Of a stretch of DNA of 64,000 nt, positions 22,424 through 31,971 are shown piece by piece. Under the pieces are notes generated by a model, which saw only the letters and a list, made by a program, of their open reading frames with translations, had not been told where the DNA came from and ran no database searches. The stretch's first letter is position 1; the number at the start of each line of letters is the position of its first letter. Source of the stretch: Rhineura floridana (taxonomy: Eukaryota > Chordata > Lepidosauria > Squamata > Rhineuridae); assembly GCF_030035675.1 (NCBI RefSeq), contig NC_084482.1, positions 75,491,120 through 75,555,119 of the forward strand, read 5' to 3'. Position numbers and translations under genes: made by a program.

Positions 22424-24279
22424 GGAGGCACCAAGTCTGGTGTGGATCTGGCTAGGGGGGCAAGTGCCCGGAAACGGTCTACCTGAAAATGAGAAAGGGA
22501 ATCTGCAATCTCGTTATCGAGGCCAGGAACATGCCGTGCCAGGAAAAGAACATTATATTTAAGGCATTGTAAAACAAAAACCCGGACTAGCCTCATGACC
22601 CTGGGGGACCTAGATGACAAAGAATTGATAACCCAGACAGTTGCCTGGTTATCACACCAAAACCTAACTGACCTATTGGCCAAAAAATGGGGCCAGATGT
22701 GCACTGCAACTACTATGGGAAAAAACTCTAAAAATGTCAGGTCCTTAGTGATGCCGCTAGCAACCCAGTCCTCAGGCCAGCACTCCGCACACCAGAATCC
22801 TCGGAAATAAATGCCCATGCCTAAGCCACCGGCAGCATCAGAGTGGACCTGCAGCTCAGCCTCCAGAAGTAACTCGGTCCTCCAAAAGGAAATACCATTA
22901 AACTGGTCCAGAAAGGACAACCAAATGCTCAGATCCTCCCTCATGTCACTGGAGACCCTGATTCTGTGATGAGGAGCCCTAAGACCTTTGGCAGCATCCC
23001 ACAGGCACCTGAGAAATGCTCTCCCGGGAGCTATTGTCTTGTACGCAAAATTTAAATGGCCCACTAGGACCTGAAGCTCCCGAAGAGTAAGTTTCCTGGC
23101 TGATATAGCCTGGGTTAGTCTCACCCTCAAATCCTCAAGCTTCTGGTCAGGGAGCCTGGACAATTGAAGTCCAGAATCCAATTCTATGCCCAAAAAGGTT
23201 AAGACTGGCGAAGGACCCTCAGTTTTTTCAGAAGCCAGTGGGACGCCCAGCTCCTCAGCAATGGAATCAAAAGCCTGCATAAGTTGAAGACAATCTTCAG
23301 AGCTAGCAGCTCCAGCAAAGAGAAAATCATCCAAATAATGGATGATACTCTCCAAGCCAGTCCTTTGCCTAACCACCCATTCCAGCATGGTGCTAAAAGT
23401 TTCAAAGGCCGCACATGAGATAGAACATCCCATGGGCAAGACCCTATCAACAAAAAACTTGCCCTCAAAAGAAAAACCCAGCAAATCAAAATCATGAGGG
23501 TGAACTGGAAGCAGGCGAAAAGCAGACTTTATGTCACATTTGCCAAGCAGAGCTCCTCAGCCACAGCACCACACCATAGCAACGGCGCTGTCAAAGGAAG
23601 CATATGAAACAGAACATAGGTGCCGAGGGATCGCATCATTCACTGAATCCCCATGAGGATAAGACAAGTGGTGAATGAGGCGAAACTCTCCTGAGGCCCG
23701 CTTGGGTACCACCCCAAGTGGGGAGATCCTCAAGTTGGGCAAGGGCAAGGAATCGAAAGGGCCAGAAACCCTATCCTCCCTAATCTCTTTCTCCAATTTA
23801 GCACGGACAATGTCTTGCAAACCAGAGACGGATTTAAGATTCCTGGACATCCGGTGAACCTTAGGGCCAACATAAGGAATACGAAAGCCTTCTTGAAAAC
23901 CTTTGGCTAAATATTCCGCAGTGGCCCTATCTGGATAGTCCTGCAAGACCCTGACCAAATCGGCTATGTTAATGGGACTGCTGGCCTTTAACAGTTGCCA
24001 CTGTGGCCGGGGGGTTGATATAACCACCTCCGCGGCTGGGATGCCGCCCCCTGCTCCCCCCACTAGTGGCCCTGCTACGTGCACAGTTGATGACAGCATG
24101 GCCTGCGCCACAGCTGGAACATTCATGTCTGAAGCGACATGGCTGCCTCCTGCAGTGACCCTGGGAACTGAAATCCCAGCAGAGCAGGCAGGGTTGAACC
24201 ACCTGCCCCACAGCCCCAGAAGAAACCAGGGGAGCAGGAGAGCAGGCCAACAAATGCCCACTATCAGCATGTTCACCAA
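22381..24279 (-). mobile_element. RT and RNase H region of the DIRS-type element
   Basis: The upstream part includes the RT entry motif region ('ISPLGVVPKRASGEFRLIHH'). Further on come 'LPMGCSISCAAFETFSTML' and YLDDF (catalytic Asp pair), then the thumb ('LTFLGIELDSG') and an RNase H-like segment with 'HSDAAGGLGMG' and 'FWCDNQATVWVIN'. YLDDF and the RNase H type fit DIRS/Ngaro elements rather than L1 or L2. Confidence 0.8.
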
Positions 24280-24367
24280 TGGCTTTGTGTGCCGGGGCCA
24301 GGCATTGCATCCACAGCTCTTGCTGCGGAATGTCCCAAGGGAGTGCGGGGTTCAAAGCCGCCCTCAT
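23969..24367 (-). mobile_element. Cysteine-knuckle region of the DIRS-type element
   Basis: The minus-strand piece contains a Cys/His cluster of the form C-x2-C, then C-x4-C, then H-x-C-x2-C and H, within 'QGHCRRQPCRFRHECSSCG'. This is a nucleic-acid-binding knuckle typical at the end of gag-like proteins. Confidence 0.55.
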
Positions 24368-25380
24368 CCTAAATTTTCATCATACCTGAGCCACGCTGGG
24401 CCCAGGTACTCCAAAAAGGCCCTGTGGATAATGTCCAGATACTTAACTAGAGCTGGCCCCTTCCACAGGTGAGCCTGCAAAACTACGCCCATGTAGATAG
24501 TAAAACCAGATAACCAGTTTCCCCAGTTCCTGTCAGCCTGCTTCCGTTTTATTTTTTCTTTGTCCCGGGACTCAGAACTGTCCTTGCCCATGGGCTCCGG
24601 TTCCCAAAAGAGGAGGGGGAAAAGGTCAGTGTACTCGCCCCTCCAAATCTTTTCTTTGGTAGCTGGGAGCAAATGGTCACCCAAAGGCAGAGCAGTTTCA
24701 CCATAAGGCAGAGCCCCAGCACCATGAGCCTGAGACAAGGAATAATTCCTGGGGAAATACGGAGATGGCTGAGGTGGTACCCCATAGGAACCAGAACCAG
24801 TATATTGGGGGCCACTTTGCCAAACCTGCTGACTAGCTGAAAATGGACTGGTGAGGGAAGGCATGGAATGACTCTGGGGGCCAGAGGCACCTTGAGGCCC
24901 AACTGAACCCATGCCCCAAGGTTGAGGCTGGGAAGGCCAAACAGCCCAGCTACCTGAAGGAGTGTACGTGCCCCAAGCCACATCCTGACTGTTTGCGTGC
25001 AAATCAGGATCAAAAGAGGCACCATACTCACCATAGGACTCTGTTTCAGGCCCCTGCCCAGCCTCCCTCTGACTAGGGACCTCGCCATCCTCGTGGTCTG
25101 CCAAGGCTTTAATTCTCTCAGACAGGACCCGGAGAGACTTGCCTTTCTTATCACCCTTATCTGCAAGAGGAAGTGAATCAGACCTTTTACCTTTTGCAAA
25201 CTTGGCTAACTTGGCCTTTTTTTGTCTGGATTCCTCCAGAGACTGGACCTTAGCCAGCATAAATGCAATTTGGGCTTCCTCATCATCATCATCAGAAGAG
25301 GAAAGAACAGGTACTGAGCGCTTAGGAGGCTGACGCTTAGCCAAGCCTCCCTTCTGTTGCACTGCTTTCTTAGGCCCCAT
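24364..25380 (-). mobile_element. Gag-like region of the DIRS-type element
   Basis: A long minus-strand open stretch begins MGPKKAVQQKGG. Early on it has an acidic run followed by a Lys-rich, coiled-coil-like segment (DDDDEEAQIAFMLAKVQSLE), then a Gly/Ser/Pro/Gln-rich linker and a C-terminal helical segment. Composition and position fit a capsid-like ORF1. No sequence motif proves it. Confidence 0.6.
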
Positions 25381-25674
25381 TGGAAAATTGCCAACCAGAG
25401 CCAAAGAGATAAGACCAACTGGAAGGAACTCTGACCTCCAGCTAACAAATGCCAATTTATTATTATTGTCATTAATATTATTATTATCAACAACAACAAA
25501 AAACCAGAATGGCCTTAACAAAACTATCGCACACAAACCCCAACAAACCCAGAAAATCAAATATTGTCCCAACTACAACAAAATTAATTTAGATCTAAAG
25601 CATGAGCACCGTCTACCAAAATTAAGTAATTGAAGGGGGGGGGAGAGAACTTTACCCCACCTAAATTAATATTA
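25381..25674. other. AT-rich leader side of the DIRS-type element
   Basis: This non-coding stretch between the gag-like start and the L1 insertion contains an imperfect ATT/TTA tract around 25455-25500 and a G-run at about 25635. It probably belongs to the retroelement. Confidence 0.4.
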
Positions 25675-25688
25675 ATACTAATTAAACT

Positions 25689-26097
25689 CTTTTTGTTGGG
25701 CTTGATGGACGTACCATTGGAAAGGAATCAGGGAAGAGTGATTCAATATATGGTTACTGCAGCGAGATTACTATACGCACAAAGATGGAAGGATACAACA
25801 CTACCAACAATTGAAGAATGGCTACTAAAACTAATGGACTTGGCAGAAATGGATAAGCTGACGTGTCTATTGAGAGAAAAAACAACAGTCACATTTCTCA
25901 AGGATTGGGATCCCTTTCTGAATTTTTTTGCGAGGCACAGAAAATGAATTGGTGATATTGGGATTTGATGATTAACTAGATTATTTAATTGAGAAAAAAG
26001 GAGATTATGTAATTTATGAGTGAACAAGGTATCTTTATATGTATCTGTTATAGCTGATCGAAGATAAATCGGAAGTCATCTGTTTTTGCAAAAAAAA
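25689..26097 (+). repeat. 5'-truncated L1 LINE with 14-bp target duplication
   Basis: A frame at 25705-25944 encodes the L1 ORF2 C-terminal helix region ('AARLLYAQRWKDTTLPTIEE', 'FLKDWDPFLNFF'). A short 3' UTR and an A-run end the element. ATACTAATTAAACT flanks it exactly at 25675-25688 and 26098-26111. The insertion is therefore a clean, fairly young L1 event into the leader side of the DIRS-type element, in opposite orientation to it. Confidence 0.9.
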
Positions 26098-26111
26098 ATA
26101 CTAATTAAACT

Positions 26112-28025
26112 TAACTTTATAATTAAACTTAATCATTAACTAATATCACTAAATAAAGATGATTAACCACCACCAAGCCGACCAAAATCCACAAACCACC
26201 ACCCCACAGAGAAACCAAAATAAATCCCACACCCAGTTGTTGCCAGGCAGGGTAGGGGAGTAATTGTAAAATGTATTGAAAATACTTAAAGGGGGGGGTA
26301 AAAAATGTACTGAAAATACTTAAAGTGGGGGGGAGTAGAAAGGGGAGAGCAGCCTAGCCAAGCACAATAGACCAGGCTATAAGGCTAGCAAAAGGAGGCC
26401 AACTGCACAACACCACCCACCCACCCGTGCAGGCCTAATGATCCAGCTGGGCCCTAACGACACACAAACCAGGCCAGACAAAGCTGGCAGACCCAGGTGC
26501 TGCAGATGGTAAGTGGAGACCGCTGGAGCAGCCTTTCTCCTGGCTCTGGGACCGCCTCTGCTGAGCTGCTGCTGCTGCTGCTGCTGCCATTACTTCTATT
26601 CTTTGGCAAAAAACAGGTGCGCGATTGCAATCGGAACTGCGACCGCTGTGATTGCTGCCGCAACGATGTAGCCTTGCCCCGCACGAGGTAAGCAAGTAAG
26701 CAGCGAGAGGCAAAAACGCCTGTCCTTGCTGCTGCCAAACCCCGCAATGAGCGGGAGAGAGGGAAAGGCACGAAAGCCAACCAACCAGGTAGCTTTGCGC
26801 ATGACCCCCAGGCAGACTCACCATCTGCACCCAGCACCAGGGGTCATGCCCCATCGAGGCTGGGCTGGGTGCAAAAAGCAATCCCCCCCTCCAACAGCAA
26901 AGCTGGGGTAGGGGACCAGGATCGCTGTTATTGCACTTGGAATCCATAAAATACACACAAGAAACAAATTGCAGATATAGGAGTTGTTTCTTATTTCACA
27001 AATCCTGAAAACAAGCAAAAACTAATTAAGTCTACACTTATGACACTGGCAGCTATTCAGCATTGGGAATCGCTGACTTAGAGACACCTGAACACATATA
27101 AGTCCTTTACCGGGAAGAAAAATCCACGCGGGGGCAAGGAAAGACCTGCTAACACAGGCAAAGCCAGCACCGTGTCTCTTCACTGCCACAAACAGGGCAC
27201 AATGATACAGACAGAATTACAACAGCCTGGGCAAATAACGCCTTGTCAGTCAGACACAGTAATGACTTCTTAGACTTAGTGCTACCAAGCCTGGGAGGAA
27301 GGCAGAGGGAGGTGCACGAGCTGCAAGATTTGCAAGCGTCTGCAGCGGCAAGAGACTGCTTACCGCAAAAACTTCCTACTGCAAAGGCGCATGCCGCTCC
27401 TGCAGGGTCTTGCCATCTGACTCAGACCCCCTCATATGTTGATGAGTTCACAGCTCTGTAGTTCTAGCCCCAGCTTACATGTCTTGTTTTGAAAACAGCT
27501 GCAAAGCAGATAAATAAACATACTTCTCCTCACCCCGACCCTCCAAAAGAACACAGCTTTCTCACCTTTGAAATGCCTTCTTATCCTGGCTTCTCATTAA
27601 ATCCTCATAGAAGGAGTGAGGGTATGAGGATATTTAAATTAGGGCGAATCAGAATGTAGGAGAGAAACCTACCGCAAAGAACAGGGCAAAATCAACACCG
27701 TAAGGTGATAATAGAACCCCCTCATTTTTTCCACCCTGCCCAAAGAAATCTGTAGGTTACTTACCAGGCCGAGCCTACAGTCTCCCTTCTTTTGTCTCTG
27801 GTGATATAAGCAGATCATGGGGCCTTTCACCTACAGCTCAAGAACTCCCACAGGCAACCCTTGCCTCTATTCCCCCAAACATATCTATAGCCACCATCAA
27901 TGTTACTGGCAAAATAACCCGCTTTACTCTGAAGTAGCATACATGTGACTTCAGGTACAGTTAAGTAAGGCTGGATTGGATTGGCTACATCCTCCTTATG
28001 TTTCAGTACTTTAGCTGTGGTAGGT
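26112..28025. other. Non-coding flank of the composite, with short tandem and CTG repeats
   Basis: Two near-identical copies of an ATTGAAAATACTTAAAG unit sit side by side at about 26270-26330, each followed by a G-run. A (CTG) run of about eight units lies near 26562-26588 and explains the Ser/Leu/Ala homopolymer frames there. An edge-like TTGGGAATCGCTGA occurs at about 27062. No host exon was seen. Confidence 0.5.
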
Positions 28026-28029
28026 TGAA

Positions 28030-28425
28030 AATGGAAAAGGACTGCCTTCAAGTCGATCCTGACTTATGGCGACCCTATGAATAGGGTGTTCATGGTAAGC
28101 GGTATTCAGAGGGGGTTTACCATTGCCTCCCTCTGAGGCTAGTCCTCCCCAGCAGGGTAGGGCCTGCTCAGCTTGCCACAGCTGCACAAGCCAGCCCCTT
28201 CCTTGTCCGCAACTGCCAGCTGGGGGGCAACTGGGCTCCTTGGGACTCTGCAGCTTGCCCACGGCTGCACAGGTGGCAGGGCACGTAACCCCTGAGCCAC
28301 TCACTGTGGGGTGATCTTTAGCTGGCCCTTTACACCCAGGAAACACGGGTGGAGATTTGAACTCACAGACTCTGGACTCCCAGCCAGGCTGTCTACCCCA
28401 CTCTGCTATGCCAGCTGTGCTTCCT
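28030..28425 (-). repeat. Long chimeric SINE: Bov-B tail plus a different tRNA-like head
   Basis: The + strand begins with the reverse of the Sauria-type tail (TGCCTTCAAGTCGATCCTGA to CCATTGCCTCCCTCTGAGGC). It then departs into an unrelated roughly 190-bp body and ends in the reverse of a tRNA-like head with a B box, GAGTTCAAATCTC on the minus strand. At about 390 bp it is longer than the other SINEs here. Confidence 0.6.
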
Positions 28426-28479
28426 CCCTTCTTTCTACTCTATCTGTGGACGGCAAACTTAAATGCTTCAACTTCAGAC

Positions 28480-28604
28480 CACCAAATGTCAACGCCCACC
28501 TAATGAACCCAACCCCCCCCTAAAGTTTGTAGTGATGCCAATGCCCCCCTGAAAGGCTGTAACGCCCCCCAGGGGGGCGCTACCGCCCACGTTGGGAATC
28601 GCTG
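28480..28604. repeat. Right edge of the hAT-like composite
   Basis: C-rich sequence with several GCCCCCC motifs ends in GTTGGGAATCGCTG. It mirrors the left edge at 20095-20180. Confidence 0.5.
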
Positions 28605-28793
28605 AGCTAGAATGACTGAGATAAAATAACAATGGTCAAGAACCACCAGAGGGAGTTGTTACATGTGTACCAAGAGAACATAGATGAAGAGAAGTCAGTG
28701 TTGGGGGATATTAGACAAACAGAAAGGGAGATGAGAAGAGGCCATAACCTCTGATACTGCTGTTGAGGAAACTTCTGGATTTTGGTGGGGCTA

Positions 28794-29020
28794 GAGCCAG
28801 TGTGGTGTAGCGGTTAAGTTGTTGGACTGTGACCTGAGAGACCAGGGTTTGAATCCCAACACAGCCATGAAGCTCACTGGGTGACGTTGGGCCAGTCACT
28901 GCCTCTCAGCCTCAGAGGGAGGCAATGGTAAACCTCTCTGAATACCGCTTACCATGAAAACCCTCTTCATAGGGTCGCCATAAGTCGGAATCAACTTGAA
29001 GGCAGTCCATTTCCATTTTC
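28794..29020 (+). repeat. Sauria-type SINE (Bov-B tail), full length
   Basis: Head GAGCCAGTGTGGTGTAGCGG, B box GGTTTGAATCCC, middle GGGCCAGTCACTGCCTCTC, tail GGGTCGCCATAAGTCGGAA then CAACTTGAAGGCAGTCCATT. The most complete tail in the window. Confidence 0.9.
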
Positions 29021-30570
29021 CAAGGAGATGTTAGACTTTAGAGGCGAGATTAATATTCTCACCTCCTTGGTTATCCTTGGCACATTCCATACTGTTCCTC
29101 TGACATCTTCGGCTAGGTCAGTGTCCTGGGAATACTACTATAGCAACCAGAATCTCGGAGACCGCTCTGTTCCATGGTGGCAGAGTCTAAGTGCTGGGCT
29201 GTAAAGCACTGTAGCCTCAAAGCACTGTAGCTTTGAGGCTACAGGTTTTCCTCTTTTGGGATCCTTGTTGAAGGCTTCATCCAGAGGCCAGATATACTCA
29301 GGTTCTTTGCCATCCCTTCTGAAGCCAAAAGAAAAGAGATGAGGAAACTTGGGTTAAGCTATAGCAAGGAAGGTTGCTATGATATCTAAATCAGTGTATC
29401 CAGAGATTAGATTTTCTGCTGGTGGTGTTGGAAGCCAGATCCATCTTCACCATGACTACTCTATTTGGGTGAGTGAGTAGCTCTTGCCCTACTTGATGAA
29501 GGTGGCATGGCTGTGGATGTAGTCCTGTGAGAATCTTGCATAGGAGGCAGTATCACTGGTAAATCTGTGGGATCATCTGAATAGACAATATCATTCATAT
29601 TATTCCATTGTGAAACTATCAGGCATTATATTGCTAACATCATCACCTGCCAGATAGATACAGATGCAAACTGTTTGTGGTCTAAGGGTTGTCCCTACCA
29701 GACCCTACAAAATGCTCATCCTAAATTGTGCCACCATGAAGCACTGATGTATATTTGTACTTCAAACTACCACAATCAAAATCTATAAGCAGCATCAATT
29801 CATTTTGGTGCAAGACACTCTTAAGAGTTTGCCAAAAAATACTGAAAAACACCAGTCATGCTATCTTTCTCTTTCCACTTATCTTATTCCCCACCCCCTC
29901 CACTGTGTATTTAAATACATCAGCAAACATGAATGAGGAATAGCAGTTTCACCTCCTTTGTCAGAGGGGGCAATCTTGATGTATTCCTGTGTAGCAATGT
30001 GACCAGACAACCCTACTCTACCCCAAAATAACTTGCATTTCAATGCTGGGTGTGGCAGCCTTACAGAAACAATGGCTTTGTTGTTGAGATACGCTAGGAG
30101 GGAAGGGAGCTTGCACTCAGGTCCTGCTTGCAGGTTTCCCATACTTGGCCATGGTGAAAACAGGATGCTGGATAAGATGGGCCACTGGTCTGATCCAGCA
30201 GGCTCTTCTTATCTTCTTATGTGGGCTACCTCATAGCTACATGTGACAGCTGGCCCATTGAAGAGGGAGTAGCATGTCAAAGAGCTGCAAGAAGTCCTTA
30301 TAGGCCTAGATGTGACTGTAACAGATGGGAGACCTTGGCCTGGTTTGGCTTTGCTGTTTGTCGGGTGTAAACACAGGATATCAAAGTGTTTTAGGGCAGG
30401 CACTAATCTGGAAGCCAGCTCCCTCTCTGTATACTCCTATTCTAGTAGTCTCAATTCCCTGGAGGCAGGGCAGACATTTCATGTGTCTAAAGCAGAGCTA
30501 TAAGGAGGAACAATGGACATCTAGGTTGTTCAAGAACAAGAAGAGATCATAGGCCCTGTAGCCAACCACA
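29021..30570. other. Non-coding, with a short CR1/L3 3' piece
   Basis: About 30128-30218 holds a plus-strand CR1/L3 3' end (GGATGCTGGATAAGATGGG, TCTGATCCAGCAGGCTC). The rest was not recognised. It lies directly upstream of LRRC8E coding exon 1. Confidence 0.45.
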
Positions 30571-30576
30571 GATTGG

Positions 30577-30735
30577 GGAAGGGCCATAGCTCAGTGGCAG
30601 GTTCAATCCCCAACATCTCCAGGTAGGGCTGGGAATGTCTCCTGCCTGAAACCCTGCAATGCTGCTGCCAGTCAGTGTAGACAATACTGAGCTAGATGGA
30701 CCAATGATCTGAACTAGTATAAGGAAACCAGACAT
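30577..30735 (+). repeat. tRNA-derived SINE with shortened head
   Basis: CATAGCTCAGTGGCAG (A box) runs almost directly into GGTTCAATCCCCAACATC (B box); the roughly 30 bp normally between them are missing. The body CTGCCTGAAACCCTG and TAGATGGACCAATGATCTGA follows. It ends only 37 bp before the LRRC8E start codon, in the intron end. Confidence 0.75.
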
Positions 30736-30771
30736 AAACTTCTAATTCTTCACCATTTTTTGCCAGGCAGT

Positions 30772-30909
30772 ATGATCCCAGTGGCCGAATTCAAGCAGTT
30801 CACAGACCAGCAGCCTGCTTTCAAGGTTCTCAAGCCATGGTGGGATGTGCTGGCTGAGTACATCACTATAGCCATGCTGATGATAGGAGTTTTTGGCTGT
30901 ACTTTGCAA
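30772..30909 (+). CDS. LRRC8E: LRRC8E coding exon 1 (residues 1-46)
   Basis: This exon encodes the first 46 residues of LRRC8E ([18 protein letters not shown]..., ending GCTLQ), nearly identical to the mammalian protein as I recall it. It covers the N-terminal helix that lines the inner pore and the first membrane span (about residues 23-46). The acceptor TGCCAGGCAG ends at 30770 and the ATG follows after one base, so the leader must come from an upstream exon. The donor is CAA|GTAAGT (phase 0) at 30910. The same phase-0 break at this codon fits the human LRRC8E gene layout. Confidence 0.95.
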
Positions 30910-31971
30910 GTAAGTGAGTATGGGGGGAGCCTGTGCAACACCTTGATAGGGTCACTGGAACATTGGGGTGATGTCCCACTGGATGTGGCAGAGGAGGCTT
31001 TAGAAGTCTGAGGATGCTCTGGGCAAGTGTAGGAAAAACCTGATGGCCTTTCCCAGGGATGGCTAACTTCCACAGCCTGGAGGGCTGGATTTTCTGCAGC
31101 TAACCCCTTGGGTTAGGGTCTAACCCTGTATAGCCGTAGCAACTTAGACAGGGTGGCTCTATTCTCCCAGGTTGAAGAACTGCTTCTCTCCTACCTGGTA
31201 GAAAGAAGAGACTGAGTAATGAGTATATTAGGTTGATGCAGCACTGCAGAAAAGAAGGCATGGGAGCCACAATGCTTTTAAGATTCCATCCCTTGTTTTA
31301 TAAAGGGCATGAGGTATTGGGTGATATCACAGCAGGCCAGGGAGGGACCCGTGTGACATAATCCCAACTTCTGTTAAATCATTATCAGCACTCTACTCGG
31401 TGACATGATCCAAAGAAGCCCACAGAGGGTGATGTCCTTGGGAAGGACAGACACGTCTCGAATATCCACCCATTCGATAATCAATGTTAAAAACACAACC
31501 CTGCAACAGACATAGCATAGGGAGTGCAGGTAGAAGAGTTATTAATCATAGTTTATTTATACAGGGGTAGATACCAGGCTACTGTAGATTCCCCTTTCCT
31601 TTTTCGTATTAAGACTAGATTATCAGATAATATTAAATTAGGTCTGTTGTGACAGTATTATATAGTGGACTATAATAGTGGCAGATTATGAGGGGGATGT
31701 CATTTTTAACATAAAAAAAATCCTTAACAGTATAACAACTAGCACATCAGGGAGAGATGTTCTAGACCTGCCCATTCCATGCAATGCTAATTTTCTACCT
31801 GCATGGATTTCTTTAATTTATTGAAAAATGTATTTCCTCCAGTCTGATATAGTCCATTTAGCCACTTCAGGGCTTTACTAGTTCATTCCCACCTGCTGTA
31901 ATTTGTTGTGTCCTTCTGGGCTGTGTTGTATATCATGTGCCTTTCTTCTCTTCTCCAACACGACATGACAG
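30910..31971 (+). other. LRRC8E: LRRC8E intron between coding exons
   Basis: GTAAGT at the 5' end and ...CATGACAG at the 3' end. The intron is 1.06 kb, contains no recognised repeat, and interrupts codon 46/47 in phase 0. Confidence 0.9.

Larger units (their letters stand above)
20845..25380 (-). mobile_element. DIRS/Ngaro-like tyrosine-recombinase retroelement (fossil)
   Basis: On the minus strand, in order from right to left, the parts are a gag-like region, a cysteine-rich knuckle region, RT and RNase H, a tyrosine recombinase, and an SGNH-type hydrolase. Such elements integrate with a tyrosine recombinase instead of a DDE integrase. The RNase H piece keeps a DNQATVWVIN-like block, and the RT keeps YLDD. 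The element is broken, with roughly three to five breaks across its coding part, but domains remain easily readable, which suggests moderate age. Its non-coding ends could not be set: the true element probably extends beyond these limits on both sides. Confidence 0.8.
20095..28604. mobile_element. Nested repeat composite with hAT-like outer ends
   Basis: The left edge CAGCGTTACTCAACC and the rc of the right edge CAGCGATTCCCAACG are inverted (about 12 of 15). Both edges carry repeated AACGCCCCCC motifs. A flanking AGCTA occurs on each side (20089-20093 and 28605-28609), which is shorter than a normal 8-bp hAT duplication. A DIRS-type fossil, an L1 tail and SINE sequence sit inside. A further copy of the right edge occurs at about 27060. 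One 8.5-kb host element is only one reading; two separate copies could also give this. Confidence 0.35.

Noticed and set aside
26435-26956. 173-codon minus frame with Ala/Gln/Ser runs
   Set aside because: The runs come from a CTG/CAG repeat near 26562-26588. Similar runs appear in other frames.
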